Shown here in pieces: positions 27,988 to 36,428 of a stretch of DNA of 64,000 nt. Each line of letters begins with the position of its first letter. Positions within the stretch are counted from its first letter, which is position 1. The translations under genes were made by a program, and so were the position numbers. The notes below the pieces were generated by a model. It saw only the letters and a program-made list of their open reading frames with translations, did not search any database and had not been told where the DNA came from. Location: the NCBI GenBank assembly GCA_023369685.1, contig SACZ01000001.1:1054381-1118380 (forward strand), written 5' to 3'. The stretch is from Prolixibacteraceae bacterium JC049 (GTDB lineage Bacteria > Bacteroidota > Bacteroidia > Bacteroidales > Prolixibacteraceae).

Positions 27988-28545
27988 TTACATCGATTTC
28001 AAAAGAATACCAATAAGAACAATGAGGTAATCTTTCAATTCGGTTTTAAGAATGCGAAGTGCCCGGTGAATTTGAGTATTGACAGTGTTCTCAGATATAT
28101 TTAGTTGCTGAGCTATTTCTTTGTATTTTAATCCTTCATAGCGACTGAGACGAAAAATTTTCTGACATTGTTCGGGAAGTTTGTTAATGGCTTCCTCTAC
28201 CTTTAGAGGTAATTCGAAGTCGGCTAGAAGTTCTCCTAAAGATGTAGACGATTTGGTTATTTCTGACTCAAATTTTGCTTTTACCTTGTGGTGTTTTTTC
28301 AAATCTAAACAACCATTTTTTATTGACCGGTAGAAGTAGCCAATATTGGTTTCTTTTAAAGGAATACGATCTTTATTAATCCATATTTTAGCAAATACTT
28401 CTTGAACTAAATCTTCTGCTTCGTCGTAGTCTCCTAAAATGATAAATGCGTAATTGCAAAGCACTTCGTAATGTTGTACGAAAAACTGATCGAAGATTTG
28501 AGCATCTTCAGTTTTTAGGTGAGGAAGAGTTAATACTGCAGTCAT
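27988..28545 (-). CDS. ECF-type RNA polymerase sigma factor, locus 3 (distal)
   Basis: 185 residues from the ATG at 28545. Region 2 is at about 20-85 (EAEDLVQEVFAKIWINKDRI) and region 4 at about 120-170 (LPEQCQKIFRLSRYEGLKYK followed by IAQQLNISENTVNTQIHRAL). The end is hydrophobic (DYLIVLIGILLKSM). It is separated by about 140 bp from the second ECF gene. Since the fecR of locus 2 has no ECF neighbour, this factor could serve that locus, which is inference. A TAAATTTG box lies about 30 bp upstream. Confidence 0.92.
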   Translation of the reverse strand: MTAVLTLPHLKTEDAQIFDQFFVQHYEVLCNYAFIILGDYDEAEDLVQEVFAKIWINKDRIPLKETNIGYFYRSIKNGCLDLKKHHKVKAKFESEITKSSTSLGELLADFELPLKVEEAINKLPEQCQKIFRLSRYEGLKYKEIAQQLNISENTVNTQIHRALRILKTELKDYLIVLIGILLKSM

Positions 28546-28576
28546 TATTCGTTCCGAAATAGATCTGGTTTCGAAA

Positions 28577-28584
28577 CAAATTTA
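28577..28584 (-). promoter_or_regulatory. putative Bacteroidota -7 box upstream of the distal ECF gene
   Basis: TAAATTTG on the minus strand fits TAnnTTTG exactly. No convincing TTTG -33 box at the usual spacing was seen. Confidence 0.3.
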
Positions 28585-28649
28585 ATGATATTCGGCAATT
28601 ATCGATAATGAGATTGAAGAAAACCGAAAGAGTAGTTTATAAAATAAAA

Positions 28650-28684
28650 AAGAGGCCTTCCGAAAACATCGGACAAGGCCTCTT
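28650..28684 (-). terminator. intrinsic terminator of dcp
   Basis: 10-bp stem (28650-28659 with 28675-28684), continued by CCG/CGG inside, 28 bp past the dcp stop. On the minus strand it is followed by TTTTTATTTTAT. Confidence 0.8.
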
Positions 28685-28711
28685 GGGGTATGAATTGATT
28701 GTTTTAGTTCT

Positions 28712-30832
28712 CTAGTTCAATCCACGGCGGTCTAATAGCGCTTTGATAGAAGGCTCTTGACCACGGAATTTTTTGTATTGTACCATACCTTCGTCGTCGC
28801 CACACTCGCTTAGACAGTGCTTACGGAATTTGGCAGCCAATTCTTTATTGAATAAATCTCCAGAAGCTTTGAATGTATTGAAAGCATCAGCATCAAGTAC
28901 ACCAGCCCAAATGTAAACATAGTAACCAGCAACATAACCGTCGCTGAAAATGTGATTGAAGTAAGTGGTGCGGTAACGAGGAATAATTTCATCGATTAGT
29001 CCAATTTTACCCATCGACTCTTTTTCGAAATCAACAACATCTTTCTCAAGTGGCTTGTCTAGTGTGTGGAAAGACATATCCAATAATGCAGCAGCTAAAT
29101 ATTCAACAGTTGCAAAACCTTGGTTGAAGTGTCCACTTTTGTTCAATCGCTTGATAAGCTCATCAGGAATTACTTCACCTGTTTTGTAGTGCTTAGCGTA
29201 CTGCTTTAATACAGCTGGTTCGCTAGCCCAGTTTTCCATAATCTGAGATGGCAGTTCAACGTAGTCACGAGGAACACTTCCTGCAGTACGAGAGTATTTC
29301 CCTTTAGTGAATAGGCCGTGTAGTCCATGACCAAATTCGTGGAAAAGAGTACTTACTTCGTCGAAAGTTAATAGCGATGGAGTATCGGAAGTAGGAGGTG
29401 TGAAGTTACAAACAATAGTAACAATTGGGTCTACTTTTTTTCCATCTTTCCATCCTGCATCACGGAATCCGCCACACCAGGCACCTACACGCTTTCCTGC
29501 ACGTGGATGGTAATCGAAATAAACAATACCTAGGTGAGTTCCATCGGCTTCTTTTACCTCGAAAGTCTCAACATCTTTATGGTAAACAGGAAGGTCAGTG
29601 CGCTTTTCCATTGTAATTCCGTAAAGCTGTTTAGCTACCCAGAACATTCCGTCGCGCACATTCGATAACTTGAAGTAAGGCTTCAATTCACTTTCGTCCA
29701 AGTTATACTTCTGCTTACGTAGTTTCTCTGCATAGTACCACCAATCCCAAGATTGTAGCTTAAATTTACCACCTTCTTTGTTGATGATTTTTTGCATTTC
29801 TTTCACTTCGCGCTTAGCAACTGGAAGTGCTTTTTCCCACAAGTTCATCAAGAATGCATTAACAGTTTCTGGAGTTTTAGCCATGTTCTTTTCGATGATG
29901 TACTGCGCATAGTTGTCGTAGCCCATCAACTTGGCTTTTTTCAAACGAATGTTAACCAATTTCTTGAATAACTCTCGGTTGTTATTATCGTTGTCGTTAT
30001 TACCACGCATAAAATAACCGCGGTAAAGCTTTTCACGAAGCTCTCTGTTTTTAGCATACTGAAGGAATGGAATCATACTAGGTTTAGCTAGTGTAAATAC
30101 CCATTTGCCTTCTAATCCACGTTCTTTTGCGGCTTCTGCAGCAGTAGTAACAACAACAGCAGGAAGACCTGCTAAATCTTCTTTTTTATCGATTACCAAT
30201 TTGAAATTGTCATTGGTTTCTTTTAAAAGGTTTTCACCTAAGTTCAAAGAAATCATTGCTTGCTCTTGGTTCAATTTACGAAGTTTTTCTTGCTTCTCTT
30301 TTGGAAGGTTTGCTCCGCGACGCTCGAAATCCTTGTAGTACTTTTCTGTAACACGGATTTGTTGCGCATCTAAATTCATTTCGTGACGCTTGTCGTAAAC
30401 CGCTTTAATGCGTTTGAAAAGTTCTGGATTTAAAGAAATATCATCACTATGCTTTGACATCATAGGAGATAATTTACGAGCAAGCTTTTTAATTGCATCG
30501 TTGGTTTCAGCACTACGTAAACTATAAAATACAGTAGCTACTTTTCCCAATAACTCACCCGATTTATCGTAAGCAAGAATAGTATTTTCGAAATTTGGAG
30601 CTTTTTTGTTTTTAACAATTGCATCAATTTCAGCATTGTGCTGCTTCATTCCTTCAACAAATGCAGGCATGTAATGCGTAGTGTCAATTTTATCGAAAGG
30701 AGGCACCTGGAAAGGTGTAGTATACTCGGTAAAAAATGGATTTTGGTTATCCACTTTTTCCGTAGCTTTAGGAGTACACGCTGTAAAATAGAGTGCAATC
30801 ATAACAAATGGAAAAAAAAGTTTTGTTTTCAT
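28712..30832 (-). CDS. dcp: M3-family peptidyl-dipeptidase (dipeptidyl carboxypeptidase)
   Basis: 706 residues with a lipoprotein signal ending ALYFTAC (Cys at about 19), so it is probably periplasmic or lipid-anchored. It begins NPFFTEYTTPFQVPPFDKID, the usual start of Bacteroidota Dcp. The zinc site HEFGHGLHGLF lies at about 497-507, with the third ligand glutamate expected about 25 residues later (YVELPSQIMENW). The C-terminal substrate-binding region includes HIFSDGYVAGYYVYIWAGVLDADAF. The M3A enzymes Dcp/OpdA remove C-terminal dipeptides from short peptides, here probably as nutrition or peptide turnover. It is probably a single-gene transcript, with a -7 box at 30879 and a terminator at 28650. 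Confidence 0.94.
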   Translation of the reverse strand: MKTKLFFPFVMIALYFTACTPKATEKVDNQNPFFTEYTTPFQVPPFDKIDTTHYMPAFVEGMKQHNAEIDAIVKNKKAPNFENTILAYDKSGELLGKVATVFYSLRSAETNDAIKKLARKLSPMMSKHSDDISLNPELFKRIKAVYDKRHEMNLDAQQIRVTEKYYKDFERRGANLPKEKQEKLRKLNQEQAMISLNLGENLLKETNDNFKLVIDKKEDLAGLPAVVVTTAAEAAKERGLEGKWVFTLAKPSMIPFLQYAKNRELREKLYRGYFMRGNNDNDNNNRELFKKLVNIRLKKAKLMGYDNYAQYIIEKNMAKTPETVNAFLMNLWEKALPVAKREVKEMQKIINKEGGKFKLQSWDWWYYAEKLRKQKYNLDESELKPYFKLSNVRDGMFWVAKQLYGITMEKRTDLPVYHKDVETFEVKEADGTHLGIVYFDYHPRAGKRVGAWCGGFRDAGWKDGKKVDPIVTIVCNFTPPTSDTPSLLTFDEVSTLFHEFGHGLHGLFTKGKYSRTAGSVPRDYVELPSQIMENWASEPAVLKQYAKHYKTGEVIPDELIKRLNKSGHFNQGFATVEYLAAALLDMSFHTLDKPLEKDVVDFEKESMGKIGLIDEIIPRYRTTYFNHIFSDGYVAGYYVYIWAGVLDADAFNTFKASGDLFNKELAAKFRKHCLSECGDDEGMVQYKKFRGQEPSIKALLDRRGLN

Positions 30833-30878
30833 ATTTGAACTTTAAGTATTGATTGTATCGAATTAAAACAGTTGCTGT

Positions 30879-30886
30879 CAAAAATA
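30879..30886 (-). promoter_or_regulatory. putative -7 box of dcp
   Basis: TATTTTTG on the minus strand, an exact TAnnTTTG match, about 46 bp upstream of the dcp start. The -33 region has no clear TTTG. Confidence 0.45.
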
Positions 30887-30938
30887 ATAACTTAAACCGG
30901 AGTTTAATAACAGTAAATGTTGCTTTGCAGCATGATAA

Positions 30939-31556
30939 TTAGGGGATAAAAATCATAATTGCAATAATTATTAGAACCACAATTTTCACCCATTTCATAA
31001 CAATGGGGAAGCGCTTATTTTGTTGAAGGACAGGCGCTAATTTCCCAGAAGAGACAGCGAGTATTGAGAAAATGATAGCTGCCTGAAGCATGAATAATAT
31101 TCCTAAAATCAGAAGTTGCATAAAGCTGGACATCGATTGGTGGAATAGAAACTGAGGAAGAAATGCCAGGAAAAACAATGTAACCTTTGGATTTAGCACA
31201 TTCATCAAGAAGCCTTGTCGGTATAGTTGTGGCAATGTTTTTTGATTGGTGTTGGTCTCGAGATGAATGGAAGCTTCTGCTTTTAATTCCATCCATGCGA
31301 GGTAACACATATAAATGGCACCTGCTATTTTCACAAATAAGAATGTGTATTCGTTTTGAGTAATAAATGCCGAAACGCCAAATGCAACCAGCGAAGTATG
31401 AATGATAATTCCGGAAGCAAGCCCAAGACTTAATATAACTCCCGATTTTGCTCCATTTGAAAGGCTTTGTACTAATACATACATGTTATCGGGGCCGGGC
31501 ATTAATGTCAATGCAATGGCTCCGGCTAGAAAAGAGATAAGTGTTGTGTAGTCCAT
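30939..31556 (-). CDS. LysE/RhtB-family exporter
   Basis: 205 residues from the ATG at 31556 (MDYTTLISFLAG), a normal length for this family; an upstream in-frame ATG at 31604 adds 16 residues unlike the family start. The hallmark LTLMPGPDNMYVL is at about 15-27, and about six membrane segments span the protein. LysE/RhtB proteins export amino acids or derivatives such as homoserine lactones or threonine; the cargo is not deducible. It lies upstream of dcp on the same strand, but with an intervening -7 box. A TATTTTTG box lies only 4 bp upstream of this start codon. Confidence 0.9.
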   Translation of the reverse strand: MDYTTLISFLAGAIALTLMPGPDNMYVLVQSLSNGAKSGVILSLGLASGIIIHTSLVAFGVSAFITQNEYTFLFVKIAGAIYMCYLAWMELKAEASIHLETNTNQKTLPQLYRQGFLMNVLNPKVTLFFLAFLPQFLFHQSMSSFMQLLILGILFMLQAAIIFSILAVSSGKLAPVLQQNKRFPIVMKWVKIVVLIIIAIMIFIP

Positions 31557-31560
31557 TCCA

Positions 31561-31568
31561 CAAAAATA
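31561..31568 (-). promoter_or_regulatory. possible -7 box directly at the LysE-family start
   Basis: TATTTTTG on the minus strand ends 4 bp before the ATG at 31556. If used, the transcript would be leaderless or nearly so. No -33 box was found. Confidence 0.2.
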
Positions 31569-31819
31569 AATCAAATTGATAAACTCCGTGTTAATAGAGT
31601 GCAAATTCTAGAAAATTCCAAGAAGTTACATCAGTATTGAGCTTTATTAATTCAGAAGATCCTATCTTGTGCGAGATATAAGGTTTTAGCGCCTTTAACG
31701 TACACGAAAATATACTCTGTTAATAATTAGTAAATAAAGCTGTTTTATTATTGGTAAAAACGAATTTAGAATGAGAGGATGAAAGGTTTATTTACTATTT
31801 TAGGAAATTGAGTTGAGTG

Positions 31820-34800
31820 ATGAAATGTGGAATGATGAATGTGAATGTAAAGGGGAGATTTCTTTTGTTTTGTTTTTTACTACTTTGTAGTTGGGCTTAC
31901 AGTCAACCTAACTTACCAAGTGGATATTGTTGTTACAAAGAAATTGAGGTCAACAAAACTTCTTACGGAAATGCTTTTGCCGATCAGGTTGAGATACAAA
32001 TCACCTATGAACCTGAAATGAAGAATGATTTCTCAGATATTCGATTTTTAAGTTCAAATGGAACGAATCTTCCTTATTGGATAGAGACATATACTGCAAG
32101 CAGTACTGCAACGGTATGGGTCGATTTTGGATCAGGAGGTTTAGGAACAACCAATATTTATTTGGTTTATGGAAATTCTTCTGCAACATCAGCCAGTGAT
32201 ATTGATGATGTAATGGTACATGGATGGCTTGAGTTTGATTACTTCACTTATGATGGGAATAATTGGGACTCAGAAAGCTCTTGGACCAATCGATACAGCG
32301 GTGCCGACTCAGTTGTTGTTGATCAAAATTATAATCCAACTTCTGAAGCAATAATTAACTATGATTTTGGTACTGATGATGTTGATTTGCATGGACAGAC
32401 CTATTCGGACAGAGTAGTTTTAAGGTGGCAAGGTTGGCTAAAGATGCCCTCTTCTTCTGGTTCTATCGATTTTAGAGCTGGTAGTGATGATGGATTGAGA
32501 CTTTATCTGAATAATAATCTGGAAATTGATCAATGGGTGTTACGCGGATACACAACCAACACACGAACCAACTATAATTATTCGCAAAGTGCCATTCCTG
32601 TTCGACTAGATTTCTTTGAACATACATCCGATGCTCGGGTGACTCTAGAGTGGGATAAAGATGGATATTACAATGTTATTGATCGTTTGGATTTTAGAGG
32701 AACAAGTAATTATTCTACACCACCAACAGCAACTGTGGGAGAAGCCATAAATACCACTTTTGCAGCCAATAGTAGTTCGTTGTGGTTGAAAGCTGATGCG
32801 GGAACAGGAACATCTAATGATAATACCGGAGTGACTTCATGGCAAGATCAAGCTGGATCGAACAATGCATCTACCTCAGGAGTGAAATATCCTGTTTATC
32901 ATACCAATGAAGCGAATTTCAATCCCGGACTTCAGTTTGATGGAGTTGATGACCAGATGAATATAAATAGACCAGCACAGGATGATTTTACATTTGCATT
33001 AGTGGTTAGGCCAGATATAGCAGCACAGTCGGGATCGCAATGGTGGCAGGGAGATGGAATCTTTGATGGCGAGGTGGCTGGCTCTCAGGCAGACTTTGGG
33101 GGACTTAGTATGGTTAGCTCTAATGTCGTGTTCGGAACTACTGGTGATCACTCTTTAGTTTCTTCGAATTCAATTTATGGAGGGAATGTACCGCATATTA
33201 TAATTGCTACAAGATCGGCATCCAGTGGGTTGAAATCATTATATATAGACGGGAATACGGATAATACTCAAACAGGTATAACGGGATCGATAACAAATCC
33301 CAGTGGATTTAAAATTGGGTCATTATATTCCAATAACAACTATTACGATGGTTTTATTTTTGAGATTTTGACATTTCAGAATGTTCTGAGTGCATCGGCG
33401 AGAGTAAAGGTGGAGAGTTATTTTGCTTTAAAATATGGACTGACGTTATCTAAAAACTATGTGTTAGGAGCAGGAGAAGTTTATAATATTGCGGGGTATG
33501 GTAATGATATTGCTGGTATTGGTAATGAGTCGGATAATGGTTTTGACCAACGAGTTGCATCTTCAATAAATACTTCTAGTTCTACGGCCTCGGATGTTAC
33601 TATAGCTACTACAAATGATTTCACATCTACTAATCAAAGTTCAGGTCGAAGTTCATTGTCTGATGATCAGTTTTTGGTTTGGGGACATAATGGAGGAAGC
33701 ACGAATAGTTGGCAATTGGCAGGTAGCTACAATAAAGTAAATAGAACCTGGAAAGTACAAAATACGGGCAATGTAAGTAGTGTGAATCTTCAGATTAATT
33801 TAAGTGGCTATCCTGGTGGTGCTGGTTTTTACTATGTGTTGGTGGATAACGATGAGAATTTCTCCAATGGTATTGTTGGTGCCTATAAGTTGTCTCAAGG
33901 GACAGGTAGTTTGTATTCCGGTAGTGTTACTTTCCCCAATGGTACAAGTTTTTTCTCAATAGGTCATCAAATTGCCGGACAAAATGTGTTCTGGGTAAAA
34001 GCAGACTCTGGAACAAGTACAACGACAGATAATAGTGCTGTAAATTCTTGGTCAGACCAAAGTGGGAATAGCAATAGCGCTTCTCAGGGATCGTCAGGAA
34101 ATCAACCAACATATCAGGAGAATGAAGCGAACTTTAACCCGGTTGTTTTATTTGATGGAACCAATGATTTTATGACTTTAAGTTCCAGCGATGGGTTAGG
34201 GTATGGAAGTTCTGAACGTACCTCTTTTGTGGTTGCACGAGAAAATAGAACAACCAATGATACCTGGTCGTTTGTATTTGCTTATGGTACGCCAGGAACA
34301 GGAACTGGTTGGTGTGTTGGGAAGCATACAACCACTTCCAGAGAATTAGTGGTAGGAAGTTATGCTTCCGATTTAGTTGCAAGTAGTTGGGGGGATGACT
34401 ACCGGTTAATTACTGGTAGTTATAATGGAACACAGATTGAAATGTTTGCCGAGGGAAGTTCTCAAGGAACATTAATAACTACTCCCAATACATCATCAGG
34501 ATCAGCGCGTTTAGGCCGACAGGTTAATAATTATGACGAATTCTGGGGGGGAGAGGTAGCAGAAGTAATTCATTATTCAGGAACTGTTTCCGGAAGTTTA
34601 AAGTCGCAGATAGAAACTTACCTGTCGGTTAAATATGGAATTACTAAACAGGCAGATTATACTGTCGGGAATTCAACCATATATAGTATCTCTGGATTTG
34701 GAAATGAAATAGCAGGTATCGGGAATGACTCTACCTTTGGATTGGATCAGCGGGTGAGTTCCTCTATAGGAACTTCTAGTTCCGATGCTTCAGATGTTGT

Positions 34801-36349
34801 GGTTGCTACAACGAATAACTTTATTGCAAGTAATAACGATGGTAGTAGAACATCGTTAAGTAATGGTCAGTACCTTATTTGGGGGCATGATAATAAAGCA
34901 ACTTCGAGCTGGATTACCGAAGGTTCGTTTAAGCGGGTAACCAGAGCCTGGAAACTACAAAATACAGGTAATGTTGGAAATGTGAATCTTCAGATTAATT
35001 TATCTGGTTATCCCACCAGCGATGGAGAGTATTATTTAATAGTGGATTCAGATAATGACTTTTCAAATGGAGTTACTAGTACTAATTTGTTGAGTAATAC
35101 ATCTGGGAACTTATATTCTGGGCAGGTGAATTTTCCCAATGGAACCAGCTATTTTTCAATTTCAACAGTTGCAGACGTTGAAATTGAATTGCGATCATAT
35201 ACTAACGTTACGCGTAATGGGGCTTCTGATGGAGTGTTGACCATTCAAGCAACAGGAGGATTGGGTAACTATTCGTATAGCTGGAATAATGGAGGTAGTA
35301 CTAATAGTATAACCGGACTTTCGGCAGGCACATATACCGTAACAGTAACTTCAGGTAGTTTTAGTACATCGGCAACTTATTATTTATATAATCCCGATTT
35401 AATTTCAACATCAACTACGGTGGTTTCTCCTAATTGTCCATCGGATGAAACAGGAGAGGTTGATTTGTCTCTGACTTTACCGAATACGAAGTCTATTAGT
35501 TTTGATGGTTCGGATGACTATGTTGCACTTAATGACTCCAAATCGGGGAATAATGCATTTCCGGAGTTAACTGTATGTGCATGGGTGAAAGTGCCCGTAG
35601 GACAAGGAGGTTGGGCTATACTGGATTACGACAGATCTGAGTATTTTAATGTATCTGTAGGAGATAATAGTGGAGGTGATAATCGAGTTCATTTCGATAC
35701 GCACTCTGAAATAAATGATAATATTCATGATTTTAATGGAAGTGCTATTGTTGCTGATAATACATGGCATCATGTTGCATGTGTTTACGATGGAGAGCAC
35801 AAATTTATTTATGTAGATGGAGTACTTGACGCATCTACTTCTTCGGTTCCTCATAACAATACAGATATTGGCTCTAACCTTGTTCGCTATGGTTTTATTG
35901 GCGATGGGTCGGAGGCTAATTCTACCAATGGACCTCGAAATAACCTCTATTTTCAAGGCAGGATTGCATTGGTTGAGTTGTGGACAAGAGCTTTAGGTGA
36001 GCAAGAAATTCGAGCAAGAATGAATTCTTCAGAAACAGGAACTGGTTTGGTGGGCTTGTGGAAGTTAGAAGAAGGGAGTGGTACATCAACAACAGCAACT
36101 GTTGGTGGAGATGGTACGCTTTATGGCAATCCAGCGTGGGAGACTGATAGCTTTTATTCTGCAAGTTCTTATGCCTGGACAAAAGATGGCGATGGAGCCT
36201 TTTCAGAATCGACAGAAGATATAACTAATTTAGGTGTTGGAACCTATAATTATTCGGTACAAGTAACGAATGGTTATACGGTAACAGGAAGTGAAACAGT
36301 GAATGCTAGTCATCAAAATATTGCAACTAATCCTATCCAAATTGAGTGA
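31820..36349 (+). CDS. giant secreted modular protein 1 of a five-gene array (DUF2341, PA14-like, jelly-roll units, SprB-like, LamG)
   Basis: About 1509 residues from the ATG at 31820; a GTG at 31817 and an ATG at 31832 are alternatives. The signal ends SWAYSQ (about 29). In order: DUF2341 (about 35-125), a PA14-like domain (about 130-300, FRAGSDDGLRLYLNN), jelly-roll unit plus DUF8202-like partner (about 320-715), a second such pair (about 724-1115), an SprB-like repeat (about 1125-1195, GLSAGTYTVTVTSG), LamG (about 1222-1420, WHHVACVYDGEHKFIYVDG) and a half SprB-like module ending NIATNPIQIE. No T9SS sorting domain, LPXTG or transmembrane anchor is seen. It should be an exported adhesin or matrix component. 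It is first of five same-strand paralogues. Confidence 0.87.
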   Translation: MKCGMMNVNVKGRFLLFCFLLLCSWAYSQPNLPSGYCCYKEIEVNKTSYGNAFADQVEIQITYEPEMKNDFSDIRFLSSNGTNLPYWIETYTASSTATVWVDFGSGGLGTTNIYLVYGNSSATSASDIDDVMVHGWLEFDYFTYDGNNWDSESSWTNRYSGADSVVVDQNYNPTSEAIINYDFGTDDVDLHGQTYSDRVVLRWQGWLKMPSSSGSIDFRAGSDDGLRLYLNNNLEIDQWVLRGYTTNTRTNYNYSQSAIPVRLDFFEHTSDARVTLEWDKDGYYNVIDRLDFRGTSNYSTPPTATVGEAINTTFAANSSSLWLKADAGTGTSNDNTGVTSWQDQAGSNNASTSGVKYPVYHTNEANFNPGLQFDGVDDQMNINRPAQDDFTFALVVRPDIAAQSGSQWWQGDGIFDGEVAGSQADFGGLSMVSSNVVFGTTGDHSLVSSNSIYGGNVPHIIIATRSASSGLKSLYIDGNTDNTQTGITGSITNPSGFKIGSLYSNNNYYDGFIFEILTFQNVLSASARVKVESYFALKYGLTLSKNYVLGAGEVYNIAGYGNDIAGIGNESDNGFDQRVASSINTSSSTASDVTIATTNDFTSTNQSSGRSSLSDDQFLVWGHNGGSTNSWQLAGSYNKVNRTWKVQNTGNVSSVNLQINLSGYPGGAGFYYVLVDNDENFSNGIVGAYKLSQGTGSLYSGSVTFPNGTSFFSIGHQIAGQNVFWVKADSGTSTTTDNSAVNSWSDQSGNSNSASQGSSGNQPTYQENEANFNPVVLFDGTNDFMTLSSSDGLGYGSSERTSFVVARENRTTNDTWSFVFAYGTPGTGTGWCVGKHTTTSRELVVGSYASDLVASSWGDDYRLITGSYNGTQIEMFAEGSSQGTLITTPNTSSGSARLGRQVNNYDEFWGGEVAEVIHYSGTVSGSLKSQIETYLSVKYGITKQADYTVGNSTIYSISGFGNEIAGIGNDSTFGLDQRVSSSIGTSSSDASDVVVATTNNFIASNNDGSRTSLSNGQYLIWGHDNKATSSWITEGSFKRVTRAWKLQNTGNVGNVNLQINLSGYPTSDGEYYLIVDSDNDFSNGVTSTNLLSNTSGNLYSGQVNFPNGTSYFSISTVADVEIELRSYTNVTRNGASDGVLTIQATGGLGNYSYSWNNGGSTNSITGLSAGTYTVTVTSGSFSTSATYYLYNPDLISTSTTVVSPNCPSDETGEVDLSLTLPNTKSISFDGSDDYVALNDSKSGNNAFPELTVCAWVKVPVGQGGWAILDYDRSEYFNVSVGDNSGGDNRVHFDTHSEINDNIHDFNGSAIVADNTWHHVACVYDGEHKFIYVDGVLDASTSSVPHNNTDIGSNLVRYGFIGDGSEANSTNGPRNNLYFQGRIALVELWTRALGEQEIRARMNSSETGTGLVGLWKLEEGSGTSTTATVGGDGTLYGNPAWETDSFYSASSYAWTKDGDGAFSESTEDITNLGVGTYNYSVQVTNGYTVTGSETVNASHQNIATNPIQIE

Positions 36350-36428
36350 TAATAAAAATCATCTTTAGATAGACTGAATATTGTTCGTTTGATGTTACTT
36401 TGCAGTTGCATTATTGATTTTAGAACTA

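Noticed and set aside
27293-28545. Tandem ECF genes as a recent duplication or a frameshifted single gene
   Set aside because: Both encode complete, clearly different sigma factors with their own regions 2 and 4, separated by about 140 bp.
35567-35956. Minus-strand open frames within the adhesin array (also 35922-36182, 46804-47022, 52869-53240)
   Set aside because: They lie opposite repeated LamG or LamG-like modules and recur because the coding strand repeats; no signal or family features.
36414-36428. TTG start codon at 36414 for array gene 2
   Set aside because: The ATG at 36429 gives a normal signal peptide; the TTG adds five residues without benefit.
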